Of a stretch of DNA of 64,000 nucleotides, positions 45,569 through 53,363 are shown in pieces (the stretch's first letter is position 1; each line of letters starts with the position of its first letter). Below the pieces are notes generated by a model. It ran no database searches, was not told the origin of the DNA, and saw only the letters and a program-made list of their open reading frames with translations. The DNA is from Trebonia sp963737285 (GTDB taxonomy: Bacteria > Actinomycetota > Actinomycetes > Streptosporangiales > Streptosporangiaceae). Both the position numbers and the translations under genes were made by a program. The stretch lies in contig CAVTRT010000002.1 in NCBI GenBank assembly GCA_963737285.1, positions 1,860,001 through 1,924,000 of the forward strand, in the 5' to 3' direction.

Positions 45569-47205
45569 CGGCCATGCTCAGCAAGCCGTTCGCGATCACG
45601 CTCGACGTCGGATCGAGCCGGGCCAACAAGACCGGCGCGTGGCGCACCGAGCGCCCCGTCTACCTCAGCGGCCTCCCCCCGTGCAACAACGCGTGCCCGG
45701 CCGGGGAGGACATCCAGCAGTGGCTGTACCGCGCCGAGGAAGGCGAGGCCGGCTACGAGGCGGCCTGGCGCAAGATCATGGCTGACAACCCCATGCCCGC
45801 GATCATGGGCCGGGTCTGCTACCGGCCCTGCGAGACCGCCTGCAACCGGGCGCAGCTGGACACGGCGGTCGGGATCAACTCGGTCGAGCGCTTCTTGGGC
45901 GACGAGGCGATCCGGCGCGGCTGGCGGGTTCCCGTCGACGCGGCACCGACGGGCAGGCGGGTGCTGGTGGCAGGCGCCGGGCCAGCTGGCCTGTCAGCCG
46001 CCTACCACCTGACCCGCCTGGGCCACGCGGTGACGATCAGGGACGCCAACGCCGAGCCTGGCGGGATGATGCGCTACGGCATCCCGAAGTACCGGCTGCC
46101 CCGCGACATCCTCGACGCCGAGATCGCCCGCATCGCGGGCATGGGCGTCACCTTCCAGCTCGGCTCGCCCGTCTCGGACCTGGCGGCGGCCCTGGAAGAC
46201 GGCGGCTTCGACGCCGCGTTCGCCGCCACCGGGGCGCACGTCGGCAAGCGCGCCTACATCCCGGCCGGGGACTGCGCCCGGATCATGGACGCGGTGACGC
46301 TGCTGCGCGGCATGGAAGACGCCTCCTCGCCGCTGCTGGGCCGCCGGGTCGCCGTCTACGGCGGCGGGAACACCGCGATGGACGCCGCGCGGACCGCCCG
46401 CCGCCTCGGCGCGAGCGACGCCGTCGTGGTCTACCGCCGCACTCGCGACCGCATGCCCGCCCACGACAGCGAGGTCACCGAGGCGCTTGAGGAAGGCGTC
46501 ACGGTCCGCTGGCTGTCCACCGTGGCCCGCGCCGAGGAGGGCAGGCTGCTGATCGAGAAGATGCGCCTGGACGACTCCGGGTTCCCCCAGCCCACCGGCG
46601 AGCTGGAGGAACTGGACGCCGACTGCCTGGTCCTCGCGCTCGGTCAGGACGCCGACCTGTCCCTGCTCGAGCACGTGCCCGGGGTAACGCTCGGCAGCGG
46701 CACGGTCGACGTCGGCCCCGACCTGATGACCGGCCACCCCGGGATCTTCGCCGGCGGCGACATGGTGCCCGCCGAGCGCACCGTCACGGTCGCCATCGGC
46801 CACGGCAAGAACGCCGCCCGCGGCATCGACGCCTGGCTGCAAGGCACCAGCAGCGCCACGCCCCCGCGACGCGACCCCGTCGCCTACGAGGCGCTCAACA
46901 CCTGGTACTACGCCGACGCGCCCGCCACCGTCCGCCCGCAGCTGGACGCCGCCCGCCGGGTCACCACCTTCGACGAGGTCACCGGCGGCCTTGACGAGTC
47001 CACCGCGCTGTTCGAGGCCCGCCGCTGCATGTCCTGCGGGAACTGCCTCGGCTGCGACAACTGCTACGGCAGCTGCCCCGACAACGCCATCATCAAGCGC
47101 GGTCCCGACCAGTACGAGATCGACTACGACTACTGCAAGGGCTGCGGCATCTGCGTCGCTGAATGCCCCAGCGGCGCCATCTCCATGACCCCCGAGCAGG
47201 CCTGA
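45565..47205 (+). CDS. GltD-like FAD/NAD(P) oxidoreductase fused to PorD-type ferredoxin
   Basis: 546 residues. N-terminal Cys-rich GltD part (LSGLPPCNNACPAGEDI, MGRVCYRPCETACNR), FAD-binding VLVAGAGPAGLSAAYHL, a second NAD(P) dinucleotide fold VAVYGGGNTAMDAARTARR, and FAD C-terminal motif GIFAGGDMV. The last 65 residues are a delta-subunit-like 2[4Fe-4S] ferredoxin: CMSCGNCLGCDNCYGSCPDN and CKGCGICVAECPSGA. Fused to the OFOR operon, it should pass electrons from pyruvate to NAD(P)+ (or back). GTG 45565 overlaps porB; ATG 45574 is an alternative start. Confidence 0.9.
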   Translation: MTAMLSKPFAITLDVGSSRANKTGAWRTERPVYLSGLPPCNNACPAGEDIQQWLYRAEEGEAGYEAAWRKIMADNPMPAIMGRVCYRPCETACNRAQLDTAVGINSVERFLGDEAIRRGWRVPVDAAPTGRRVLVAGAGPAGLSAAYHLTRLGHAVTIRDANAEPGGMMRYGIPKYRLPRDILDAEIARIAGMGVTFQLGSPVSDLAAALEDGGFDAAFAATGAHVGKRAYIPAGDCARIMDAVTLLRGMEDASSPLLGRRVAVYGGGNTAMDAARTARRLGASDAVVVYRRTRDRMPAHDSEVTEALEEGVTVRWLSTVARAEEGRLLIEKMRLDDSGFPQPTGELEELDADCLVLALGQDADLSLLEHVPGVTLGSGTVDVGPDLMTGHPGIFAGGDMVPAERTVTVAIGHGKNAARGIDAWLQGTSSATPPRRDPVAYEALNTWYYADAPATVRPQLDAARRVTTFDEVTGGLDESTALFEARRCMSCGNCLGCDNCYGSCPDNAIIKRGPDQYEIDYDYCKGCGICVAECPSGAISMTPEQA

Positions 47206-47392
47206 GGGAGCACAACCCCGATGACAACTACCCGGCCCCGGCCGCCCAGGGTGCTGATATCCGCGGCATGCGCGGGGACTTCCGCGACTGCGCCGAGATC
47301 GGGCAGTGGGCCGGCAGCATCGCTGCGGACCTGATGGCCGCATGCCGCCGCTGAGGCCCGGCCATCTTTCCCGATCTGACAGGGAGGTAGCA

Positions 47393-47860
47393 ATGACCGA
47401 AGTCACGGCCTCGGCCCTGGCCGCTCATCCGATCCTGCGCGGGATGCCGCGCGGGCAGCTGGACACGCTGGCCGCAGTAGCGACGGACGTCATGTTCCCC
47501 GCCCGCCACCGGATCATCGAGGAAGGCGGCCATGCCAGCAAGTTCTGGCTGATCCAGTCGGGCCGCGTCCTGCTGGACCTTAACGTGCCCGGGCGAGGGC
47601 CGATGGTAGTCGAGTCCGTCTGCATGGGGCAGCTGCTTGGCTGGTCCTGGCTGCTCCCGCCGTTCGCGTGGGCGTTCGGCGCCATTGCGGACGGGCCGGT
47701 GCAGGCGTTCGAGCTCGACGCGACCGCGGTCCGGGCATGCTGCGCGGCTGATCCCACGCTCGGGTACGAGCTCACCCGGCGGCTCGTCACAGTCGTCGCC
47801 CTGCGGCTGGAAGCAACCCGCAGGCGACTGCTCACAACGTCCACCCGCGAGGGAACGTAG
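47393..47860 (+). CDS. Cyclic nucleotide-binding-domain protein without DNA-binding domain
   Basis: 155 residues with a cNMP-type beta-barrel: HPILRGMPRGQLDTLAAVAT, then FPARHRIIEEGGHASKFWL, IQSGRVLLDLNVPGRGP and SVCMGQLLGWSWLLPPF. The helix-turn-helix of Crp/Fnr is missing. The phosphate-binding Arg of the cAMP cassette is not evident (RGPMVVESV..GQLLGWS), so ligand is uncertain. ATG 47393 follows AGGGAGG. Sits between the por operon and phosphoketolase. Confidence 0.8.
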   Translation: MTEVTASALAAHPILRGMPRGQLDTLAAVATDVMFPARHRIIEEGGHASKFWLIQSGRVLLDLNVPGRGPMVVESVCMGQLLGWSWLLPPFAWAFGAIADGPVQAFELDATAVRACCAADPTLGYELTRRLVTVVALRLEATRRRLLTTSTREGT

Positions 47861-47882
47861 GCCAGCCCCAGCGTGCCGCCCG

Positions 47883-47902
47883 CTAGGGCCGAAAGACCCG
47901 AG
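47883..47902. promoter_or_regulatory. Weak DosR-like box upstream of phosphoketolase
   Basis: GGGCCGAAAGACCC at 47886-47899. Both halves have one change from GGGAC/GTCCC, but the spacing is right and it lies 23 bp before ATG 47922. Confidence 0.45.
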
Positions 47903-47921
47903 TGACGAGGACCCGCGCCGG

Positions 47922-50354
47922 ATGCGCCCTTCCTTCCGCCTGGCGGAGTATGAGGAAGACACCACTGCCCGTTCGAAGACAAGGATCAAGACCGTGACCG
48001 TGACCGACCCCCTGACCAGCACCGAGCTCCGTGAGCTTGACGCCTGGTGGCGTGCGGCCAACTACCTGTCCGTCGGGCAGATCTACCTGCTGGACAACCC
48101 GCTGCTGACCGAGCCGCTACGGCCCGAGCACGTCAAGCCGCGGCTACTGGGGCACTGGGGCACCACGCCCGGGCTGAACCTCATCTACGCCCACCTCAAC
48201 AGGGTGATCCGCGAGCGCGACCTGGACGTGATCTACATCGCCGGGCCCGGGCACGGCGGACCCGGCCTGGTCGCCGGCGCTTACCTGGACGGCACCTACA
48301 CCGAGCTGTACCCGTCCATCACCCAAGACAGCGACGGGATGCAGAAGCTGTTCAGGCAGTTCTCCTTCCCTGGCGGGATCCCCTCGCACGTCGCGCCGGA
48401 GACGCCCGGGTCGATCCACGAGGGCGGCGAACTGGGCTACTCCCTCGCGCATGCCTACGGCGCGGTCTTCGACAACCCCGGCCTGATCGCCACGTGCGTG
48501 ATCGGCGACGGCGAGGCCGAGACCGGCGCGCTGGCCGCCAGCTGGCACTCCGACAAGTTCCTCAACCCGGCACGCGACGGCGCGGTGCTGCCCATCTTGC
48601 ACCTGAACGGCTACAAGATCGCCAACCCGACGATACTCGCCCGCATCCCCGACAGCGAGCTCGACGCCTTGCTGACGGGCTACGGCTACCACGTCTACCG
48701 TGTCGCCGGCGACGACCCTGCCCTAGTGCACCAGCAGCTCGCCGCGACACTCGATGCGGTCATCAGCGAGATCCACGCCATCTGGGAGCGCGCTCGCGAT
48801 GGCGGCGACCTGACCCGGCCGCAGTGGCCGGTGATCGTCTTGACCACGCCGAAGGGCTGGACCGGGCCGAAGGTCGTGGACGGCAAGCAGGTCGAGGGGA
48901 CGTTCCGCGCGCACCAGGTGCCGATCGCCGCCGCACGCGAGAACCCGCAGCACCTGCGCCAGCTCGAGGAGTGGATGCGGTCCTACCGGCCGGCCGAGCT
49001 GTTCGACGCGTCCGGGACCCTGATGCCCGAACTGGCCCGGCTCGCGCCTCGCGACGGGCGGCGGATGAGCGCGAACCCGCACGCCAACGGCGGGCTGCTG
49101 CTGCGAGAGCTGCGGCTTCCCGACTTCCGTGACTACGCGGTGGAGGTGAAGCAGCCTGGCGCCGTCGAGGCCGAGGCTACCCGGGTGCTCGGCACCTGGC
49201 TGCGAGACGTCATCTCCGGTAACCCAGACAACTTCCGGCTGTTCGGCCCCGACGAGACCGCCTCCAACCGCCTCGGGGACGTCTTCGAGGTGACTGACCG
49301 GGCCTTCGACGGGATCGTCGTCGATGGCGATGATCACCTGGCCCCGGACGGCCGGGTAATGGAGGTGCTGTCGGAGCACCTGTGCCAGGGCTGGCTGGAG
49401 GGCTACCTGCTGACCGGGCGGCACGGCCTGTTCAACTGCTACGAGGCGTTCATCCACATCATCGACTCGATGTTCAACCAGCACGCCAAGTGGCTCAAGA
49501 CCACCCGGAGCATCGGATGGCGCCGGCCCGTCGCGTCGCTGAACTACCTGCTGTCCTCACTGGTATGGCGGCAGGACCACAATGGCTTCTCCCACCAGGA
49601 CCCCGGCTTCATCGACCACGTCGTCAACAAGAAGGCCGAGGTCATCCGCGTCTACCTGCCGCCGGACGCCAACACCCTGCTGTCAGTCGCCGACCACTGC
49701 CTGCGGTCCCGGAACTACGTCAACGTCATCGTCGCGGGCAAGCAGCCCGAATGGCAGTGGCTGTCGATGGACGAGGCCGTGATCCACTGCACCCGCGGCG
49801 CGGGCATCTGGGAATGGGCATCCAGCGACGCCGATGGGGAGCCCGACGTCGTGATGGCCTGCTGCGGCGACGTCCCCACGGTGGAGACCCTGGCCGCCGT
49901 CTCGCTGCTGCGCGAGTACCTCCCGGCGCTGAAGGTGCGGGTCGTCAACGTCGTGGACCTGATGCGCCTGCAGCCCGAGACCGAGCACCCGCACGGCATG
50001 CCCGACGCCGAGTACGACGCCCTGTTCACCACCGGGCGGCCGGTCATCTTCGCCTACCACGGGTACCCGTGGCTCATCCACCGGCTCACCTACCGGCGGC
50101 ACGGCCACAACAACCTGCACGTGCGCGGCTACAAGGAGGAGGGCACCACCACTACCCCGTTCGACATGGTCATGCTCAACGACCTGGACCGCTTCCACCT
50201 CGTCATGGACGTCATCGACCGGGTCCCCGGGCTGGCCAACACGGCCGGGCACGTCCGCCAGCTGATGACCGACAAGCGCATCAGCTGCCGTGCCTGGACC
50301 CGCGAGCACGGCGAGGACGCTCCCGAGATCCTCGACTGGAAATGGACCTCCTGA
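47922..50354 (+). CDS. Xylulose-5-phosphate/fructose-6-phosphate phosphoketolase
   Basis: TPP enzyme that splits xylulose-5-P (and often fructose-6-P) with phosphate into acetyl-phosphate and glyceraldehyde-3-P or erythrose-4-P. About 810 residues: ELDAWWRAANYLSVGQIYL, LLGHWGTTPGLNLIYAHLNR, IAGPGHGGPGLVAGAYLDG, TPGSIHEGGELGYSLAHAYG, the TPP motif VIGDGEAETGALAASWHSDK with HLNGYKIANP, and the C-terminal RISCRAWTREHGEDAPEI. The frame is open further upstream, but ATG 47922 or a GTG near 47994 fits the family. The stop overlaps the acetate kinase ATG by 1 nt. Confidence 0.95.
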   Translation: MRPSFRLAEYEEDTTARSKTRIKTVTVTDPLTSTELRELDAWWRAANYLSVGQIYLLDNPLLTEPLRPEHVKPRLLGHWGTTPGLNLIYAHLNRVIRERDLDVIYIAGPGHGGPGLVAGAYLDGTYTELYPSITQDSDGMQKLFRQFSFPGGIPSHVAPETPGSIHEGGELGYSLAHAYGAVFDNPGLIATCVIGDGEAETGALAASWHSDKFLNPARDGAVLPILHLNGYKIANPTILARIPDSELDALLTGYGYHVYRVAGDDPALVHQQLAATLDAVISEIHAIWERARDGGDLTRPQWPVIVLTTPKGWTGPKVVDGKQVEGTFRAHQVPIAAARENPQHLRQLEEWMRSYRPAELFDASGTLMPELARLAPRDGRRMSANPHANGGLLLRELRLPDFRDYAVEVKQPGAVEAEATRVLGTWLRDVISGNPDNFRLFGPDETASNRLGDVFEVTDRAFDGIVVDGDDHLAPDGRVMEVLSEHLCQGWLEGYLLTGRHGLFNCYEAFIHIIDSMFNQHAKWLKTTRSIGWRRPVASLNYLLSSLVWRQDHNGFSHQDPGFIDHVVNKKAEVIRVYLPPDANTLLSVADHCLRSRNYVNVIVAGKQPEWQWLSMDEAVIHCTRGAGIWEWASSDADGEPDVVMACCGDVPTVETLAAVSLLREYLPALKVRVVNVVDLMRLQPETEHPHGMPDAEYDALFTTGRPVIFAYHGYPWLIHRLTYRRHGHNNLHVRGYKEEGTTTTPFDMVMLNDLDRFHLVMDVIDRVPGLANTAGHVRQLMTDKRISCRAWTREHGEDAPEILDWKWTS

Positions 50355-51451
50355 TGAGGATCCTGGTGGCCAACGCCGGGTCCAGCAGCCTCAAGCTGCG
50401 GGTTCTCGACGAGAACGACGAGGTGGCAGGCTCCGCCGACCTGCCACCGCCCGGTGACGCCGCCGATGTCGGCGACCTGGCGGCGGCGATCGTCTCCCTT
50501 GGCCCCGTCGAGGCAGTAGGGCACCGGATCGTGCACGGCGGCACGCTGTACTCCGGGCCAGTGTTCATCGACGCTGACGTGGAGGAGCAGATCCGGTCGC
50601 TGACCGACCTCGCGCCCCTGCACCAGCCCAAGTCCCTGGCGGCACTCGACGCGATCTCGGCGGCGCTGCCGCCGGTCCCAGCCGTGGCCTGCTTCGACAC
50701 GGCGTTCCACGCCACGATCTCGGCCGCCGCGTCGACCTACGCGCTGCCATCGTCGTGGCGGCAGCGCTGGGCGCTGCGCAGGTACGGATTCCACGGGCTG
50801 TCACACGCCTACGCGTCCCGTCGCGCCGCGTCCCTGCTCGGCGCCACTGCCGGCTTCCGCGTGGTCACCTGCCACCTCGGCGCGGGCGCGTCGCTGGCCG
50901 CCGTCCTGGACGGGAAGTCGGTGGATACCACCATGGGCTTCACGCCGCTGGAGGGACTGGTCATGGCGACCCGTTCCGGCAGCGTGGACCCAGGCCTGCT
51001 GCTGTGGCTCCAGGAGCACGCAGGGATGAAGCCCAGCGAGCTAGCCGAGACCCTGGAAGAGCACTCGGGGCTGGCCGGCCTGGCCGGGACAGCGGACATG
51101 CGCGAGGTCCTGGCCCGCGCGCGGTCCGGTGACGGCAATGCCCGGCTGGCCCGGGAGGTGTACCTGCATCGGCTCCGCGGCTCCATCGCGGCGATGGCGG
51201 CCGCGATGGGCGGACTCGACGCGCTCGTCTTCACTGGCGGGGTCGGGGAGAACTCAGCCGAGATCCGCGCTCTTGCCATCGAGGGCCTCGCGTTCCTCGG
51301 CGTCGCCTGCGACCCCGGCCGTAACAGCACCGGGACCGGCGACCGGCAAATCGGGACGGCCACGGCCCTGGTCCCGGTCCTGGTCATCAGCGCGCGCGAG
51401 GACATCGAGATCGCGCGGCAGGTACGCGCGACGCTGCGGCCCAACCGGTAG
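50354..51451 (+). CDS. ackA: Acetate kinase
   Basis: Turns acetyl-phosphate and ADP into acetate and ATP. 365 residues from ATG 50354: ILVANAGSSSLKLRVLDEND, VGHRIVHGGTLYSGP, PAVACFDTAFHATI (catalytic Asp), YGFHGLSHAYASRR, CHLGAGASLAAVLDGKSVDT, FTGGVGENSAEIRA. Starts at the phosphoketolase stop, so the two are coupled and the acetyl-phosphate made is used for ATP. Slightly shorter than the usual 390-400 residues: N-terminal loop region around residues 20-50 is reduced. Confidence 0.96.
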   Translation: MRILVANAGSSSLKLRVLDENDEVAGSADLPPPGDAADVGDLAAAIVSLGPVEAVGHRIVHGGTLYSGPVFIDADVEEQIRSLTDLAPLHQPKSLAALDAISAALPPVPAVACFDTAFHATISAAASTYALPSSWRQRWALRRYGFHGLSHAYASRRAASLLGATAGFRVVTCHLGAGASLAAVLDGKSVDTTMGFTPLEGLVMATRSGSVDPGLLLWLQEHAGMKPSELAETLEEHSGLAGLAGTADMREVLARARSGDGNARLAREVYLHRLRGSIAAMAAAMGGLDALVFTGGVGENSAEIRALAIEGLAFLGVACDPGRNSTGTGDRQIGTATALVPVLVISAREDIEIARQVRATLRPNR

Positions 51452-51474
51452 GCCTAAGGTCCCTCAGGCAGTGC

Positions 51475-52530
51475 TCACTGGTCCTCATCTTCTGCCCTTG
51501 TGAGTACGACCTTGAGCGCGCCGCTGTCGGCGGCGCCGAACACCTCGTACGCCTGCGTGAACTCGTCCATGGCGAAGCGGTGGGTGATGAAGCGGCTGGT
51601 CTCGAGCTGACCGCTGGTGACCAGGCGCATGAGGGTCGGGGTGCTGACGGCGTCCACCAGCCCGGTGGTGATCGTGATGTCCCTGGTCCACTGCTCTTCC
51701 AGGTGCAGCGTGGCCGGCTTGCCGTGCACGCCGATGTTCGCGATCCGGCCGCCTGGCCGGGCCAGCTTCACCGCCAGCTCGAAGGTGGCGGGCGATCCGA
51801 CCGCCTCGATCGCGACATCCGCGCCGAGCCGCCTAGTCACGTCCCTGATGACCGCCACGGGGTCCTCGCGGCTGTCGTTGACGGTGATGTCGGCGCCGAA
51901 CTTCCTGGCGGCCTCCAGCCGGGCATCGGACAAGTCGATGGCCACAACGTGGCTAGGGCTGAACAAGCGGGCGCAGGTGATCGCGGACAGGCCGACGGGC
52001 CCGGCCCCGACGACGGCCACCACGTCCCCTGGCCGCACGCCGCCGGCCAGCACGCCGACCTCATACCCGGTGGGCAGGATGTCTGCCAGCATCAGGATGT
52101 CCTCATCAGCCACGCCACCGGGGACCCGGTAGGTCGAGGTGTCGGCGTAGGGCACCTGGACGTACTCTGCCTGGGTGCCGTTGACCTTGTGGCCGAGGAC
52201 CCAGCCGCCGCCCTCCAGGCACTGGCCGTAGCGTCCCTCGCGGCAGAACCAGCAGGTCCCGCACGCGCTGATGCAGGAGACCAGCACCCGGTCGCCCGGC
52301 GAGAGCCGGCGGACGCCGCCGCCAACCTCGACGACGGTCCCGACAGCCTCGTGCCCGAGGATCCTGCCTGGCCGTACCTCGGGCAGATCGCCGGCCAGGA
52401 TGTGCAGGTCCGTACCACAGATCGTGGTCGCGTCGACCCTGATGATGGCATCGCCATCGTCGGTGATCTCCGGGTCCGGGACTTCGTCCCAGGCCTTCTT
52501 CCCCGGACCGTGATATACGAGCGCTCGCAT
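51475..52530 (-). CDS. Zinc-dependent alcohol dehydrogenase 1
   Basis: 351-residue medium-chain dehydrogenase. Catalytic zinc ligands: Cys in TTICGTDLH and GHEAVG His/Glu; the structural zinc Cys cluster is CISACGTCWFCREGRYGQC. NAD-binding VVGAGPVGLSAITCARLFS. Very similar to the gene at 63273. NADH disposal by aldehyde reduction is possible; the resemblance to class III/threonine-type dehydrogenases means the substrate is open. Shares the box at 52592-52611 with the divergent PNPOx gene. Confidence 0.92.
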   Translation of the reverse strand: MRALVYHGPGKKAWDEVPDPEITDDGDAIIRVDATTICGTDLHILAGDLPEVRPGRILGHEAVGTVVEVGGGVRRLSPGDRVLVSCISACGTCWFCREGRYGQCLEGGGWVLGHKVNGTQAEYVQVPYADTSTYRVPGGVADEDILMLADILPTGYEVGVLAGGVRPGDVVAVVGAGPVGLSAITCARLFSPSHVVAIDLSDARLEAARKFGADITVNDSREDPVAVIRDVTRRLGADVAIEAVGSPATFELAVKLARPGGRIANIGVHGKPATLHLEEQWTRDITITTGLVDAVSTPTLMRLVTSGQLETSRFITHRFAMDEFTQAYEVFGAADSGALKVVLTRAEDEDQ

Positions 52531-52591
52531 GGCTGCCTCCGCTGGCCGACTGTTCCCTCACCTCAAGCGTGCCGCGGGCACGGGCGCCAGG

Positions 52592-52611
52592 CATGGGCCG
52601 AAGGTCCTTAC
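52592..52611. promoter_or_regulatory. DosR-like box between adh 1 and PNPOx gene 3
   Basis: Core GGGCCGAAGGTCCT at 52595-52608, right half GTCCT. 65 bp from the adh start and 95 bp from the PNPOx start. Confidence 0.6.
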
Positions 52612-52702
52612 CTAACGGGCGGAAGGTCTGGTCCCAGCCGCGCCGGGGACTACTAGGGTCTTAACCGGGATTAGCCATGCCGTACCTGGAAGGAGTACCA
52701 CG

Positions 52703-53158
52703 ATGCCTGACCGCCTGATCGAGGAGCTTGACGAGGACGCGTGCCTGCAGCTGATATCCCGTGGAGGGATCGGCCGCATCGCCTACACCAGCCGGTTCGG
52801 CCTGGTCGTGCTGCCGGTGAACTACACGCTGCAGGCTGGCGTGGTCGTGTTCCGCACCGCGGAGCACGGGCCGCTGGATGAGGACCTGCGGACCGGGATC
52901 GACGGCGCCGAGTACAAGGTGGCGTTCGAGATCGACGACATCGACCTGGCCAGCCGGCAGGGCTGGAGCGTGCTGATCCAGGGGCCAGCCCATCACGTCA
53001 CCGAGGTCGAGCGCGACGCCGCCGTGCAGGCAGGTGTCCAGGCCCTGGCACCAGGAGAGCGGGAGCTGTTCGTGCAGATCGTCCCGTCCAGGATCACCGG
53101 CCGCCGCATCCGCCTTGAGAGCCCAGCAGGAGCAGCGCCGCACCTAGCGCGGGAATGA
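52703..53158 (+). CDS. PNPOx-like split-barrel protein 2
   Basis: 151 residues, paralogue of 36750 and of the barrel part of 41824. RLIEELDEDACLQLISRGGI then GRIAYTSRFGLVVLPVNYTL with the flavin-type motif, KVAFEIDDIDLASRQGWSVL, and ITGRRIRLES. AAGGAGTACCACG precedes the ATG. Likely member of the same regulon, with a box on the shared divergent promoter. Confidence 0.87.
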   Translation: MPDRLIEELDEDACLQLISRGGIGRIAYTSRFGLVVLPVNYTLQAGVVVFRTAEHGPLDEDLRTGIDGAEYKVAFEIDDIDLASRQGWSVLIQGPAHHVTEVERDAAVQAGVQALAPGERELFVQIVPSRITGRRIRLESPAGAAPHLARE

Positions 53159-53192
53159 ACGCGGGGGTCACGGACGCTTGCGTGACCTCATG

Positions 53193-53212
53193 CCCGGGAC
53201 CTTCGTCCTGGG
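53193..53212. promoter_or_regulatory. DosR-like box upstream of GNAT/acyl-CoA synthetase
   Basis: Core GGGACCTTCGTCCT at 53196-53209; 155 bp before the 53364 start. Confidence 0.65.
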
Positions 53213-53363
53213 CCGCTGGGCCGTTTGCCGCTACCGGGACGCCACCGCCCGAGATGGACTTACAGCAGGTGACAGGTAGCTGGAGAAGGGGGCCGAGCGG
53301 CCCGCCAGCCCAGGCCCGCTGCTGTGACGCTGAGCGAACGATGTATCCCGGCAGGAGAAAAGG

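Noticed and set aside
47163..47354. Small gene between the GltD fusion and the cNMP protein
   Set aside because: The frame starts within the upstream gene and has no ribosome site, although the end (GADIRGMRGDFRDCAEIGQW) looks protein-like; a remnant is possible but cannot be shown.
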